A stretch of 46,601 nt of DNA from NCBI GenBank assembly GCA_003151595.1, contig PLXW01000113.1, positions 1-46,601 on the forward strand, given 5' to 3'. A model generated the notes under the pieces. It was not told the DNA's origin. It ran no database searches and saw nothing but the letters and a program-made list of their open reading frames with translations. This DNA comes from Myxococcales bacterium (GTDB taxonomy: Bacteria; Myxococcota; Polyangia; Polyangiales; Polyangiaceae). The position numbers and the translations under genes are program-made. Below, in pieces: positions 24,124-33,507 of the stretch. Numbering within the stretch: position 1 is the first letter of the stretch; each line of letters begins with the position of its first letter.

Positions 24124-26355
24124 TCACGGGTGAATCCCCAGCTGGTCGAACGCGAAGCCGAGCTCGTCGACCGTCTCGTCGATCACCTTCGTCATCGGTT
24201 TGCCGGCCCCGTGGCCGGCGTTGCTCTCGATCCGGATCAGGATCGGCCGCGACGGGTCCCCCTGCGCTTCCTGGAGCCGCGCCGCCATCTTTCGCGCGTG
24301 CATCGGGTCGACGCGCGAGTCGCTCTCGGCGGTCGCGAAGAGCGTCGCCGGGTAGTGCGTGCCGTCCTTCACGTGGTGGTAGGGCGAGTAGGCGTAGAGC
24401 CATTTGAACTCGTCGGCCTTCTCGGGATCGCCGTACTCCGGGATCCAGAAGCGCGCGATCCGGAACCGCGGGTACCGGATCATGTCGGTGAGCGGCACGA
24501 GCGAGAGCGCCACGCGATAGAGCTCCGGGTGCTGCGTCACGGCGGTGGCGACGAGCAGCCCGCCGTTCGACCCGCCGATGATCCCGAGCTTCTCGGGCGA
24601 CGTGATCTTCTGCGCGATGAGCTCCTGCGCGCACGCCGCGAAATCGTCGAACACGTTCTGCTTGTTCGCAAGCATCCCGGCCTGGTGCCACGCCTCGCCG
24701 TACTCGCCGCCGCCGCGGAGCACCGCCGACACGAACACGCCGCCGCGCTCGACGATCGTCATCGCGCGCGTGCTGAAGGCCGGCGTCTCGTTGATGTTGA
24801 ACCCGCCGTAGCCCCAGAGGAGCGTGGGGTTGCTCCCGTCGAGCGGAATCCCCTTCTTCGCCACGACGAACATCGGGACCTTCGTGCCGTCCTTCGACGT
24901 CGCGAACTTCGTGGTCACCTCCACGTCGCCGGCACTGAACCCCTCGCCCACGCGATCCCACGTCGCGGTCTTCGCCGTCTTCGCGTCGAAGCGGATCACC
25001 TCGGTCGGCTCGACGTACGACTCGAACGCCAGGAACGCTTCGTCGCCGTCCCACGGCCCGGTCACCGACGCCGTCCCGATCGACGGGAGCTCGATGCCCC
25101 CCTTGCTCTTCCCGTTCATCGCGAACCGCTCGAGGCGCGTCGAGGCGTCGCGCAGGTACGTGCCGATCATCTCCCCGTGGATGATCGTGAGATCGGAGAG
25201 CGTGTCTTTCCCTTCGGGGATGACCTCGTGCCACATCTTGCGATCCGGGTGATCGTATTCGACCGAGAAAACCCGGTACTTCGACGCGCCGTCGTTGGTG
25301 AGGACGTAGAGCTTCTCGTCGCGCGGGATCGGGCTGAAGAGCGCGTGAATCCCCTGCGCGACCGGGGCCCACACCGCCTTGTCGCCCTTTGATCGATCAC
25401 GAACGAAGACCTCGTTGCGGTCCCACCCCATCTCGACGGTCGCCACCAGCCAGCGGCCGTTCGGCGAGACGCTCACGTTCGATTCGTCTTCCTTCGTCGG
25501 CCGCTCGAAGACGAGCTTGTCCTTCTTCCAGTCGACGCCGAGCAGGTGGAAGAACACCTTGCGGTGGTAGACCTCCTCGCCTTGCGGCACCGAGCCCGGC
25601 TCCGGATAGCGCGAGTAGTAGAACCCCTTGCCGTCGGGGACCCAGGCGACGCCGCAGTGGCGCGTGAAGGGGATGGCGTCGGCGAGATCGGCGCCGGTCT
25701 TCACGTCGCGCACGTGGAGCGTGCTGTCCTCGCTGCCGTTCCGGGAGATGCCGTAGGCGAGCAGCGCGCCGTCGCGTGACGGGTACCACCAGTCGAGCGC
25801 GGTGGTGGCGTCGTCGGAGAGCTTGGCCGGATCGATGAGCGGGCGATCGACGCCCGTGACCCCTTCGCGCACGTAGAGCGTGGGCTGGTTCTGGTCGCCG
25901 ACGCGCTTGGTGTGGAGGTAGAGCGCGGGGCCGTGCGCCGGGCGGCGAACGGCAGGGGGCGAGACGCGGCCGATCTGGAGCAGCGCCTTGACCCGATCGC
26001 GGAGCGCGTCGCGGCCGGGAATGGCGTCGAGCACTTTGCGCGTGCGCTCGTTCTCCGAGACCGTCCACGCCTTCACGTCGGCCGAGTCGCCGTCTTCCAG
26101 CCAGCGGTACGGATCGGCGACGGGGACGCCGTGAAGGGTTTCGACGACGTCGTCTTTGCGCGTGGGCATCGCGTGATCTCCGGTCGTGGTCGTCGCCGTC
26201 GAGGACGGCGTGGAAGTGAGCGCGCCGGGGGGCGTCGCCGCAGAAGGGGTGGTCGCCGCGCACGCTGCGGCCGCGAGCGCGAGCAGCGCGATCAGAGCGT
26301 GGCGCCTCCGAAACGGCACGCCGTCGCAGCGGATCCTCTTCCAGATGCCTTCCAT
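24124..26355 (-). CDS. Prolyl oligopeptidase family serine peptidase (S9), lipoprotein
   Basis: 743 residues. Signal ALIALLALAAAAC predicts export and lipidation. The first ATG (26355) precedes it by 20 residues; GTG 26319 would give a more usual signal peptide (MPFRRRHALIALLA) and may be the real start. After a Ser/Thr/Pro linker comes the S9A N-terminal signature GVPVADPYRWLED, a seven-bladed propeller, and the peptidase domain: PTLLWGYGGFN, nucleophile GIIGGSNGGLL, Asp in TAESDSRVDPMHARK and His in ESNAGHGAGKP. It would cleave short peptides after proline outside the cytoplasm. Catalytic triad complete. Confidence 0.92.
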   Translation of the reverse strand: MEGIWKRIRCDGVPFRRRHALIALLALAAAACAATTPSAATPPGALTSTPSSTATTTTGDHAMPTRKDDVVETLHGVPVADPYRWLEDGDSADVKAWTVSENERTRKVLDAIPGRDALRDRVKALLQIGRVSPPAVRRPAHGPALYLHTKRVGDQNQPTLYVREGVTGVDRPLIDPAKLSDDATTALDWWYPSRDGALLAYGISRNGSEDSTLHVRDVKTGADLADAIPFTRHCGVAWVPDGKGFYYSRYPEPGSVPQGEEVYHRKVFFHLLGVDWKKDKLVFERPTKEDESNVSVSPNGRWLVATVEMGWDRNEVFVRDRSKGDKAVWAPVAQGIHALFSPIPRDEKLYVLTNDGASKYRVFSVEYDHPDRKMWHEVIPEGKDTLSDLTIIHGEMIGTYLRDASTRLERFAMNGKSKGGIELPSIGTASVTGPWDGDEAFLAFESYVEPTEVIRFDAKTAKTATWDRVGEGFSAGDVEVTTKFATSKDGTKVPMFVVAKKGIPLDGSNPTLLWGYGGFNINETPAFSTRAMTIVERGGVFVSAVLRGGGEYGEAWHQAGMLANKQNVFDDFAACAQELIAQKITSPEKLGIIGGSNGGLLVATAVTQHPELYRVALSLVPLTDMIRYPRFRIARFWIPEYGDPEKADEFKWLYAYSPYHHVKDGTHYPATLFATAESDSRVDPMHARKMAARLQEAQGDPSRPILIRIESNAGHGAGKPMTKVIDETVDELGFAFDQLGIHP

Positions 26356-26422
26356 GCGCGGACATAACCACAGATCGAAGCCCCTTGCGCGCCCCGCGCG
26401 ACCGAGTAGCTTCGCGCCCGAA

Positions 26423-27196
26423 ATGGAAGCCGCTCGCCCCCTCGCCCTCTTGTCGAACGACGACGGCGTCGCGAGCCACGGCCTTCAAGTGATGCGCGAC
26501 ATACTGCGCGAGCAGTTCGACGTGGTCGTCATCGCTCCGGAGACCGAGCAGAGCGCGTCGAGCCACGCGCTCAGCCTGCATCGGCCGCTCCGCCTGCGGA
26601 AGGTCAGCGAAGAGTCCGGCGTCGCCGTCTTCGCGCTCGACGGAACGCCGGCCGACTGCGTCTACGTCGCCCTCCACGCCGGCACGCGCGTCCTGCCGCG
26701 ACGGCCCGACGTGGTCGTCTCCGGGATCAATCGCGGGCTGAACCTCGGGCAAGACGTCTTCTATTCGGGGACCGTCGCCGCCGCGCGCGAAGGGGCGCTG
26801 CGAGGCATCCCGGCGGTGGCGATGAGCGCACATCCCCACGCGGATCTGCCGGCGGTGGCCCAGCTCGCCGCCAAGATCGCCGCGTACCTCGTGACCGAGA
26901 AGAAGCACGACGTGCTGTTCAACGTGAACGTCCCGAAGAAGTGGAGCGGCGAAGTGCGCTCCACCAAGATCGGCGCGCGCATCTACGAAGAGCTGGTCGA
27001 CATGCGCGTCGACCCGCGCGGGCGCGAGTACCTGTGGCTGGGCGGGCCGGGCGTTCGCCACGAGCGCAACCCCGGGACCGACACCGATGCCTACGACGAC
27101 GGCGCCGCGTCGATCACCCCCTTGATGCTCGACCTCACCAGGCGCGACGACGTGACCCTCACCGAGACGATCGCCGCCCACGTTCGCGGGGCGTAA
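26423..27196 (+). CDS. surE: 5'/3'-nucleotidase SurE
   Basis: 257 residues. Metal-dependent survival-protein nucleotidase that dephosphorylates nucleoside monophosphates and possibly polyphosphate. Motifs: LLSNDDGVASHGL with metal-binding Asp-Asp, APETEQSASSHALSLHRPLR, DVVVSGINRGLNLGQDVFYSGT, VAAAREGALRGIPAVAMS, and NVNVP. ATG 26423 gives MEAARPLALLSNDDG, normal for the family. Divergent from the oligopeptidase gene with a 67-base gap and followed 25 bases later by apt, so the pair may serve nucleotide salvage together. Confidence 0.95.
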   Translation: MEAARPLALLSNDDGVASHGLQVMRDILREQFDVVVIAPETEQSASSHALSLHRPLRLRKVSEESGVAVFALDGTPADCVYVALHAGTRVLPRRPDVVVSGINRGLNLGQDVFYSGTVAAAREGALRGIPAVAMSAHPHADLPAVAQLAAKIAAYLVTEKKHDVLFNVNVPKKWSGEVRSTKIGARIYEELVDMRVDPRGREYLWLGGPGVRHERNPGTDTDAYDDGAASITPLMLDLTRRDDVTLTETIAAHVRGA

Positions 27197-27221
27197 GCGG
27201 AAAGAGACGAAGGCGACCACG

Positions 27222-27905
27222 ATGACGAAGCGAAAAGGGGCGACGACGATCGTGTCGCGAAGCGCACAACGGCCGAAGCGCGAGCCGCCGGCCCGGCGTT
27301 CGCACGCGCGCGGCAAGGACAACGGCAACGGCGACGGCATGCACGTCATCGCCGCCCGCCCGCAGGTCTCGCCCGGCGCGCGCGACCCGCTGGAGCATTG
27401 CCGCTCGCTCATCCGCGACGTCCCGGACTTCCCGACCCCGGGGATCCTCTTCAAGGACATCACGCCGCTGCTCGCCGATCCGCGCGCGTTCCACATCGTG
27501 CTCGACTCGATCGCCGAGCGGTACATCGGCCAGCACATCGACGCCGTCGTCGGCGTCGAGGCGCGCGGCTTCATCTTCGGCGGCGCCCTCGCGGCGCGCC
27601 TGAACGCGAGCTTCGTCCCCGCGCGCAAGCCCGGCAAGCTCCCGGCCGAGGTCGATCGCGTCGGCGTGAAGACCGAGTACAGCGTCACCGAGCTCGAGAT
27701 GCACAAGCGCTCGCTCCCCGAAGAAGCGCGCGTCGTCATCGTCGACGACGTGCTCGCCACCGGCGGGACCGCCCGCGCGGCGGCCGAGCTGGTGCGGCGC
27801 CAGAACGCGCACGTCGTGAGCTACGCCTTCGTGATCGAGCTGTCGTTCCTGGGCGGGCGCGAGCGGCTGCTGCCGGTGCGCGTGGAGAGCGTGCTCACGT
27901 ACTGA
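27222..27905 (+). CDS. apt: Adenine phosphoribosyltransferase with basic N-terminal extension
   Basis: 227 residues, about 50 more than typical Apt. The core starts near residue 57 with CRSLIRDVPDFPTPGILFKD and continues GVEARGFIFGGALA, KPGKLPAEV, and the PRPP motif RVVIVDDVLATGGT. It converts adenine and PRPP to AMP. The first 40 residues are Lys/Arg-rich (MTKRKGATTIV, QRPKREPPARRSHARGKD) and are probably disordered; translation may instead begin at ATG 27339 (MHVIAARPQV), giving a near-normal length. Downstream of surE by 25 bases. Confidence 0.93.
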   Translation: MTKRKGATTIVSRSAQRPKREPPARRSHARGKDNGNGDGMHVIAARPQVSPGARDPLEHCRSLIRDVPDFPTPGILFKDITPLLADPRAFHIVLDSIAERYIGQHIDAVVGVEARGFIFGGALAARLNASFVPARKPGKLPAEVDRVGVKTEYSVTELEMHKRSLPEEARVVIVDDVLATGGTARAAAELVRRQNAHVVSYAFVIELSFLGGRERLLPVRVESVLTY

Positions 27906-27910
27906 GCGGA

Positions 27911-27924
27911 CGCGCGGCCGCGCG
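27911..27924. terminator. GC palindrome between convergent apt and PHB depolymerase genes
   Basis: CGCGCGGCCGCGCG is a perfect palindrome in the 21-base gap between two convergent stop codons. It could act as a weak bidirectional stop, but there is no T run and G+C palindromes are common here. Confidence 0.25.
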
Positions 27925-27926
27925 CG

Positions 27927-29084
27927 TCAGCCGCCGTCATGACCCGCGGCGAGCGAGGCGATCATCGCGCGCACCATCGCCATCTGCGGAGCGGCCTGCG
28001 TGTCGTAGCCGGAGCTGTCGTAGCCCCACCAGTCCCAGCACGCCTCGGGGTTCGCGCTCGAGGCGATCGTCTGCGGGTAGAGGACGACGAGGTGATTGGT
28101 GTCGGCCCACTCGTTGTAGCCGGCGTGAAGGTAGAAGGCGCTCCCCTCGGAGCCGCTGGCGTTCATCTCGCAGCCGTGAAACGCGACGTGCACGCGACAC
28201 GTCTCGCCGGCAGCGCACGACGCCGGGACGTAGACGTACGCCGTGTCGCCGAGGCTGTGCGACGACGGGTTGGTCACGAAGTCGCTCTGCGCGAGCGTCG
28301 CGATCGTGCCGGTGGGCGTCGTCGATGCGGCGACGAGCGTGCCGTAGATCTGCGCGAGCGCCAGGCCGGCGCCGTCGTAGTCGCACTTGCCGATCCACGG
28401 CGAGGTGTTGGAGTCGCACGATCCACCGTAAGCCAGCGTCGGCGTCGTGTGGCCGGTGGCGGCGCGGCGGCTCTCGTAGTGGATCGCGCTCGAAGGGACG
28501 AAGGCCGCGAAGTACGACTGCGTGGCATCGACGACGAGCGGATTGACGACCGAGTCGTCGGCGCCGCCGAAGAGAAAGACGTGCGCGGTGGCCAGGTTCT
28601 TCGGGTCGTCGATCTTGCCGGCCGTGAAGAGGTCGTTCGTGGCGGTGATGAGCGGCGCCACGTCGGGCGCGGTGGATGCGGCCGAGCACTTCGTCTCCGC
28701 CGTCGTGAGCGAGCCTTGCGCGCAGCCGAACGGCCCGCCGGCGAAGACGCCGATGCCGCGCACGATCGACGAGAACGCGACGCCGAACTGCACCGCCATG
28801 TACCCGCCCGACGACATGCCCGAGACCGACGTCTGCGCGACGTCGATCGTCAGCGTCGGCGGAGGCGAGGCCGCTTCGACGGCGCCGTCGGTGATCGGGC
28901 CCGGTGGCGCGAGAGCATCCACGCCCGCGCCGGCGTCTCCGCTCGCCGCGTCGTCGCCCCCGCCCGCCGCGTCGTCGCCGCTCGGCGATGAAGCGTCGGC
29001 GTTGTTCGATCCGTTCGCGCCGCTCGAACCGCACGCCGCACAGAACAGCGCCGCGACGGCGACGAGGAAGAACGATCTACGCAT
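27927..29084 (-). CDS. Extracellular PHB depolymerase (type 2 catalytic domain), lipoprotein
   Basis: 385 residues. Signal FFLVAVAALFCAAC predicts a lipoprotein (Cys18), followed by about 50 Asp/Gly/Ser-rich linker residues. The catalytic domain has the lipase box SVSGMSSGGYMAVQF (Ser91), Asp in FLFGGADDSVV, His in RRAATGHTTPT, then the oxyanion His in HVAFHGCEMN and NPEACWDWWGY. Having the oxyanion His after the lipase box is the circularly permuted order of type 2 short-chain PHA depolymerases. It probably hydrolyses poly(3-hydroxybutyrate) or oligomers at the cell surface. No C-terminal substrate-binding domain is present, so a related esterase cannot be excluded. Confidence 0.85.
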   Translation of the reverse strand: MRRSFFLVAVAALFCAACGSSGANGSNNADASSPSGDDAAGGGDDAASGDAGAGVDALAPPGPITDGAVEAASPPPTLTIDVAQTSVSGMSSGGYMAVQFGVAFSSIVRGIGVFAGGPFGCAQGSLTTAETKCSAASTAPDVAPLITATNDLFTAGKIDDPKNLATAHVFLFGGADDSVVNPLVVDATQSYFAAFVPSSAIHYESRRAATGHTTPTLAYGGSCDSNTSPWIGKCDYDGAGLALAQIYGTLVAASTTPTGTIATLAQSDFVTNPSSHSLGDTAYVYVPASCAAGETCRVHVAFHGCEMNASGSEGSAFYLHAGYNEWADTNHLVVLYPQTIASSANPEACWDWWGYDSSGYDTQAAPQMAMVRAMIASLAAGHDGG

Positions 29085-29248
29085 GAGTGCCGGGTCTCAT
29101 AGCACCCGAGCGGCCCACGGCGGCGCGGCGATCGTCAGCACCGCTCGCCGCCACGATCCGACGATACGCGAGCCGCGGCGTTCGGTTTCGGTCGTCGCGA
29201 TCTTCGTGGGCGTTGGCACGAGAGTCGCTTTGTAACCAGGCAGACACC

Positions 29249-29629
29249 ATGAAGCACTCGGCTCGTCGGGCCTTGTTCGCGATCTCCGCTGTTGGGCTGT
29301 TCAGCTTGATGAGCACCGGATGTGCGTCAGCCACGGTCCCCGTGCGCGCCGCCCGAGCGCTACCGGCGCCGGTCCACTTCGACGCCCCGCGCGATGAGTC
29401 GCGCGAGTCGGCGCTGATGACGCACGAATCGCGGGCTTCAGCCGCGAAAGGCGACCCGCCGGTGATGCTCTATCCGCCGGAGGTGGTGCACGAAGCGCGG
29501 ATCGAGCTCGCACGCGAAGCCCTCGACGCCGACAACCAGGCCAAGGCAGAGGCCGAAGAGGCCGAGCAGATGCAGCGCGACATCGCCGCCGCCCAGGCCG
29601 AGCCGCCTTCCGCGAAGCACGGGCGCTGA
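29249..29629 (+). CDS. Small lipoprotein with acidic helical C-terminus
   Basis: 126 residues from ATG 29249. Signal FAISAVGLFSLMSTGC with lipidated Cys at about residue 23. The C-terminal 50 residues, from YPPEVVHEARIELAREALDA through KAEAEEAEQMQRDIAAAQAE, form a charged amphipathic helix, probably a coiled coil. The open frame extends upstream to 29087, but that part is basic and lacks a start with a ribosome site. No known family recognised. It is divergent from the PHB depolymerase gene and convergent with the aldehyde dehydrogenase gene. Confidence 0.65.
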   Translation: MKHSARRALFAISAVGLFSLMSTGCASATVPVRAARALPAPVHFDAPRDESRESALMTHESRASAAKGDPPVMLYPPEVVHEARIELAREALDADNQAKAEAEEAEQMQRDIAAAQAEPPSAKHGR

Positions 29630-29654
29630 TCCTCCCCGGATCGCGCTTCATCCA

Positions 29655-29691
29655 TCGTGTCTTGGATCCGACGCGGACCAAGACGCCACGA
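29655..29691. terminator. Hairpin between convergent genes
   Basis: TCGTG plus TCTTGG (29655-29665) pair with CCAAGA plus CACGA (29678-29683 and 29687-29691), with a three-base bulge and a 12-base loop. It lies exactly between the stops at 29629 and 29692, a position expected for a bidirectional terminator. No long T run follows. Confidence 0.4.
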
Positions 29692-31257
29692 TCATCCCCC
29701 GCCGAGACGCTTCGGCATCGCGCGCACGAGGTCCCACACCGCGCGCACCTTGGCGAGGAGGCCGCTCGTCCGGCTCCGAAGAATCGACATGCTGGCGAGC
29801 ACCGTGCGGAGCGCGGGGGTGTACGGGAACCACCACACCTCGCGCGGTGAGCTGTTGCGATCGAGGAGCACGAAGCGCGGTCGCGTGAGGGCATCGAGGG
29901 CCAGCGGCGAGCCCGTGATGCCGTAGCCGCTCTCGCCGTAGCCGCTCCACGGCGCCGACGGGAGCGCGCCGGTGAAGGCGTGGTTGTTCACGGTGACGAC
30001 GCCGGCGCGGAGCCTCTGCGCGATGCGTGCGCCGCGCGCGACATCGCGCGTCCACACGCTGGCCGTGAGTCCGAAGCGCGAGGCGTTGGCGCGCGTGATC
30101 GCCTCCTCTTCGTTCTCCACGACGGCGATCGGGATCACCGGCCCGAATGTCTCGTCGCGCATGATGGCGAGGTCGTCGCTCGCCACCGAGAGGACCGTCG
30201 GCGCGAAGGCGTAGCTCCCCTCGCCTGCGCTGCCGCCCACCAAGATCTTCGCGCCGTTCGCACGCGCGTCCTCGACGTGCTCGCGCACGATCGTGCACTG
30301 GCGCGCCGTGGCCAGCGGCCCGACGTCGTCGCCCGCCTTCAGCGAGCGCACGGCCGCCAGAACCTTCTCGGTGAACGCGGCTTCGATCGACCTCTCCACG
30401 TACACGCGCTCGACCGACGCGCAGTTCTGCCCGGCGTTGGTGAGCGCTCCCCACACGATGCCGTTGGCCGCGCGTTCCAGGTTCGCGTCGGCCAGCACGA
30501 TGGCCGCGTCTTTCCCGCCCAGCTCCAAGGCGCACGGCACCAGGCGCTCGGCGCAGGCGCGCGCCACTTTGCGTCCGGTGGCGACGCTCCCGGTGAAGGC
30601 CACGAGATCGACGTCGGCTTCGCACAACGCGCCGCCCACGTCGCCGCCCCCTTGCACCACCGCGAACAGATCGTCCGGCAAGAGCCCGGCGAGCATGTCG
30701 CCGATGAGCGCGCCCGAGCGGGGAGCGATCTCGCTCGGCTTCAAGACGACGGCGTTGCCGGAGAGCAGCGCGGGCACGATGGTCCGGAGCGGAAGCGCGA
30801 AGGGGAAGTTCCACGGCGCGATGACGGCGATGACTCCGCGCGGCGCGCGCGTAATTGTGCCGCGCTTGCTGGGGTAGGCCATGGGGTCGATGGCCACGGT
30901 CATCTCCGCCAGGTGCTCGTCGATCGACGCGCACCAGTAGTCCACGACATCGGCGGTGCCGAGCACCTCGGCGCTCCACGCCTCGATCTCGGGCTTTCCG
31001 ATCTCGCGGCTCACGACGCCGGAGATCCGCGCGGCCGCGTCGAGCACGCGGTCCTTCAAGCGGCGCAGCGTGTGGACCCGCGCGTCGATTGTCCGCTCGC
31101 TCCACTCCTTCTGCGCGGCGCGCGCGCGCGCCACGATGCCCGGGATCTCCGCGACCGGGGTGGCGCGAACCTCCGCCAGCGTTCCCCCGAGGGGGCTCAC
31201 GGTCGCGAACGGGGACGCCAGGGGCGAAGCGGAAGCGAGATCGGTCGCGGCGGTCAT
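29692..31257 (-). CDS. Aldehyde dehydrogenase (NAD(P)+-dependent)
   Basis: 521 residues. Motifs in order: VIAPWNFPFALPLRTIVPAL, cofactor-binding VVLKPSEIAPRSG, FTGSVATGRKVARA, general base Glu245 in CALELGGKDAAIV, catalytic Cys279 in NAGQNCASVERVYV, and RDETFGPVIPI. The pattern is closest to succinate-semialdehyde or broad-range aldehyde dehydrogenases. The last 40 residues, with a hydrophobic stretch YTPALRTVLASMSIL, extend beyond the catalytic fold and may contact membrane or oligomer partners. Start ATG 31257 has an Ala/Ser-rich lead. It is divergent from the ABC importer (31-base gap), which may share its promoter region. Substrate not determinable. Confidence 0.9.
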   Translation of the reverse strand: MTAATDLASASPLASPFATVSPLGGTLAEVRATPVAEIPGIVARARAAQKEWSERTIDARVHTLRRLKDRVLDAAARISGVVSREIGKPEIEAWSAEVLGTADVVDYWCASIDEHLAEMTVAIDPMAYPSKRGTITRAPRGVIAVIAPWNFPFALPLRTIVPALLSGNAVVLKPSEIAPRSGALIGDMLAGLLPDDLFAVVQGGGDVGGALCEADVDLVAFTGSVATGRKVARACAERLVPCALELGGKDAAIVLADANLERAANGIVWGALTNAGQNCASVERVYVERSIEAAFTEKVLAAVRSLKAGDDVGPLATARQCTIVREHVEDARANGAKILVGGSAGEGSYAFAPTVLSVASDDLAIMRDETFGPVIPIAVVENEEEAITRANASRFGLTASVWTRDVARGARIAQRLRAGVVTVNNHAFTGALPSAPWSGYGESGYGITGSPLALDALTRPRFVLLDRNSSPREVWWFPYTPALRTVLASMSILRSRTSGLLAKVRAVWDLVRAMPKRLGGG

Positions 31258-31288
31258 CGCGCGCGAGCATAGCGTGTACGCTCGGGTC

Positions 31289-32779
31289 ATGGCGCGCGCG
31301 ACGGTCCGGATCGCCGTCCTGCTGTGCACGCTCGCGTCCCTCCTGGTGCCGCGCGCCGCGTTCGCCGGTGAAGCGCTCGATCGCGTGAGGCGCGCGGGCG
31401 TGCTCCGCTGGGGGGGCGACCTCCAGGGGGGCGAGCCGTTCGTCTCGCAAGACCCGCGCGACCCGTCGCACCTCATCGGCTTTGAGGTCGACATCGCCGC
31501 CGGCATCGCGCGCGCGCTCGGCGTACGCGCCGAGTTCGTCGAGAACGACTGGAGCACGCTCGTCCCGTCGCTCGAGCGCGGCTCGTTCGACGTGGCCATG
31601 AACGGCCTCGAGGTCATGGCCTCGCGCGCCGCCCGCGTCTCGTTCACCCGCCCGTACTACGTCTTCACAGAGCGACTCATCGCGCGCAGAGGGGACACGC
31701 GCGTCCACGCGTCGCTCGACGCGCTCCGCGGTCTTCGCGTCGGCACGCTCGCCAGCAGCTACGCCTTCGAGCTGATCCGCGATCGCTCCGACGTCGTCGT
31801 CTACGAAGGGACCGAAGAGCCGTACCTCGATCTCGCGCGCGCCCGGACCGACGCCGTGCTGCTCGACGACATCATCGCCGCCCGCTACGGCGAGCCGAAC
31901 GCGGCGCTCGAGGTCGTGGGCGACGTGGCCGAGGGGTACTACGCCGTCGCCGCGCGAAAGAGCGAGCCGGATCTCGAAGCGGCGGTCGACACCGCGATCG
32001 CCGCGATGGCGACCAGCGGCGAGCTCGAAGCGATCCTCCGCCGCGCGAAGCTGTGGAGTGCGCGCGAAGAGCGCCTCGCCTCGTGGACCGCCGCCGATCA
32101 GGCGAAGATGATCGGCACCGTCACAACCTACGCCGCCGCGCCCGGAATGACCGCGCGCCACGTGCTGCTCTTCGTTCAAGGCGCGCTCATGACGCTCCTC
32201 GTCTCCACGCTGGCGATGCTCCTCGCCGTCCCTCTCGGCCTCGCGCTGGCGATCGCGCGCCGCTGGGGGCCGCGCTGGCTCGACGTCCTGGCCAGCGTCT
32301 ACGTCGAGATCTACCGCGGCACCCCCGTGCTCCTTCAGCTCTACGTCCTCTATTACGGGCTCGCGCCGATCGTCCGGATCAACGCGGTCACCGCGGCGGT
32401 CGTGGGCCTCGGCATGAACTACGCGGCGTACGAAGCGGAGGCGTACCGCGCGGGGATCCAGGCCGTGCCGCGCGGACAGATGGAGGCGGCGCTGTCGCTC
32501 GGCATGTCGCTCCCCTTGGCCCTTCGTCGCGTGATCCTCCCGCAGGCCTTTCGCCACGCCCTCCCCAACGTTACCAACGACTTCATCGCGCTCTTGAAGG
32601 ACAGCTCGCTCGTCAGCGTGATCACCGTCGTCGAGCTCACCAAGCAGATGACGATCACCGCCGTCGACGTCCGCGGGTGGCTCATGCCGGGGCTCCTGTG
32701 CGCGGCGCTCTACATGGCGATGAGCTGGCCGCTGTCGTTCGTCGCGCGGCGCCTCGAAGCGAGGATGGCGCGCGGATGA
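31289..32779 (+). CDS. Amino-acid-type ABC importer: binding protein fused to permease
   Basis: 496 residues. Residues 1-26 are a signal peptide (ending AAFAGE). Residues 30-275 are a family 3 substrate-binding protein: VLRWGGDLQGGEPFV, GFEVDIAAGIARALGV, SRAARVSFTRPYY, and a second lobe with YYAVAARKSEPDLEAAV. Residues about 290-496 are a His/Glu/Gln-type permease with FVQGALMTLLVSTLAMLLAV, VEIYRGTPVLLQLYVLYYGL and the EAA loop AALSLGMSLPLALRRVILPQ. Fusion of the two is known for some polar amino-acid importers. The stop overlaps the ATPase start as ATGA at 32776-32779. Ligand unknown, probably a polar amino acid. Confidence 0.9.
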   Translation: MARATVRIAVLLCTLASLLVPRAAFAGEALDRVRRAGVLRWGGDLQGGEPFVSQDPRDPSHLIGFEVDIAAGIARALGVRAEFVENDWSTLVPSLERGSFDVAMNGLEVMASRAARVSFTRPYYVFTERLIARRGDTRVHASLDALRGLRVGTLASSYAFELIRDRSDVVVYEGTEEPYLDLARARTDAVLLDDIIAARYGEPNAALEVVGDVAEGYYAVAARKSEPDLEAAVDTAIAAMATSGELEAILRRAKLWSAREERLASWTAADQAKMIGTVTTYAAAPGMTARHVLLFVQGALMTLLVSTLAMLLAVPLGLALAIARRWGPRWLDVLASVYVEIYRGTPVLLQLYVLYYGLAPIVRINAVTAAVVGLGMNYAAYEAEAYRAGIQAVPRGQMEAALSLGMSLPLALRRVILPQAFRHALPNVTNDFIALLKDSSLVSVITVVELTKQMTITAVDVRGWLMPGLLCAALYMAMSWPLSFVARRLEARMARG

Positions 32780-33480
32780 TCACGATCGCGAACCTCACCA
32801 AGTCGTACGGCACCGGCACGCCGATCCTTCGCGGGGTCGACGTCACGTTCGTGAAGGGGCAGGTCGTGGCGATCGCCGGCCCCTCGGGCGCGGGGAAATC
32901 GACGCTCCTTCGCTGCATCAACGGGCTCGAAGCGTTCGACGCGGGATCGATCCGCGTCGAGACGGACACGCTCGTCCCCGGCGGCGATCGCCCGAACGCG
33001 GTCGCCCTGGCCGCGATCCGGAGGCGCGTCGGCTTCGTGTTCCAGACGTGGAACCTGTTCGCGCACCGCACGGCGATCGCCAACGTGATGGAGGCGCCGG
33101 TCCACGTGCGAAAGCTCGCGCCGCGCGAAGCGAAGACGCGCGCCGAAGCGCTCCTCGAAAGGGTGGGCCTCGCGCATCGTGCACACGCCTACCCGCACGA
33201 GCTCTCCGGCGGCGAGCAACAGCGCGTGGCCATCGCGCGCGCGCTGGCGATGGATCCGGAGGCGCTCCTCCTCGACGAGCCGACGAGCGCGCTCGATCCG
33301 TCGCGCAAGGGCGAGGTGCTCGCGGTGCTCCGCGCGCTCGCGGAGTCGGGCATGACGATGCTGCTGGTGACGCACGACCTCGCGTTCGCGCGGGAGGTGG
33401 CGCATCGGGCGGTGATCGTGGCGGAGGGGAAGATCGCGGCGGATGGGGATCCGAAGGACGTGCTGAAGCACGAGGAATGA
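32776..33480 (+). CDS. ABC importer ATPase, amino-acid type
   Basis: 234 residues. Walker A AGPSGAGKSTLL, Q-loop FVFQTWNLFAHRT, signature ELSGGEQQRVAIARAL, Walker B ALLLDEPTSALD, H-loop LVTHDLAFAREVAHR. Sequence is of the GlnQ/HisP/ArtP type. Translationally coupled to the binding protein-permease gene, with which it makes a complete importer of two genes only. Slightly shorter than GlnQ-type ATPases (about 240 residues) but complete. Confidence 0.93.
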   Translation: MITIANLTKSYGTGTPILRGVDVTFVKGQVVAIAGPSGAGKSTLLRCINGLEAFDAGSIRVETDTLVPGGDRPNAVALAAIRRRVGFVFQTWNLFAHRTAIANVMEAPVHVRKLAPREAKTRAEALLERVGLAHRAHAYPHELSGGEQQRVAIARALAMDPEALLLDEPTSALDPSRKGEVLAVLRALAESGMTMLLVTHDLAFAREVAHRAVIVAEGKIAADGDPKDVLKHEE

Positions 33481-33507
33481 GATGATGCTCGAGGTCGCTG
33501 GCCGAAG

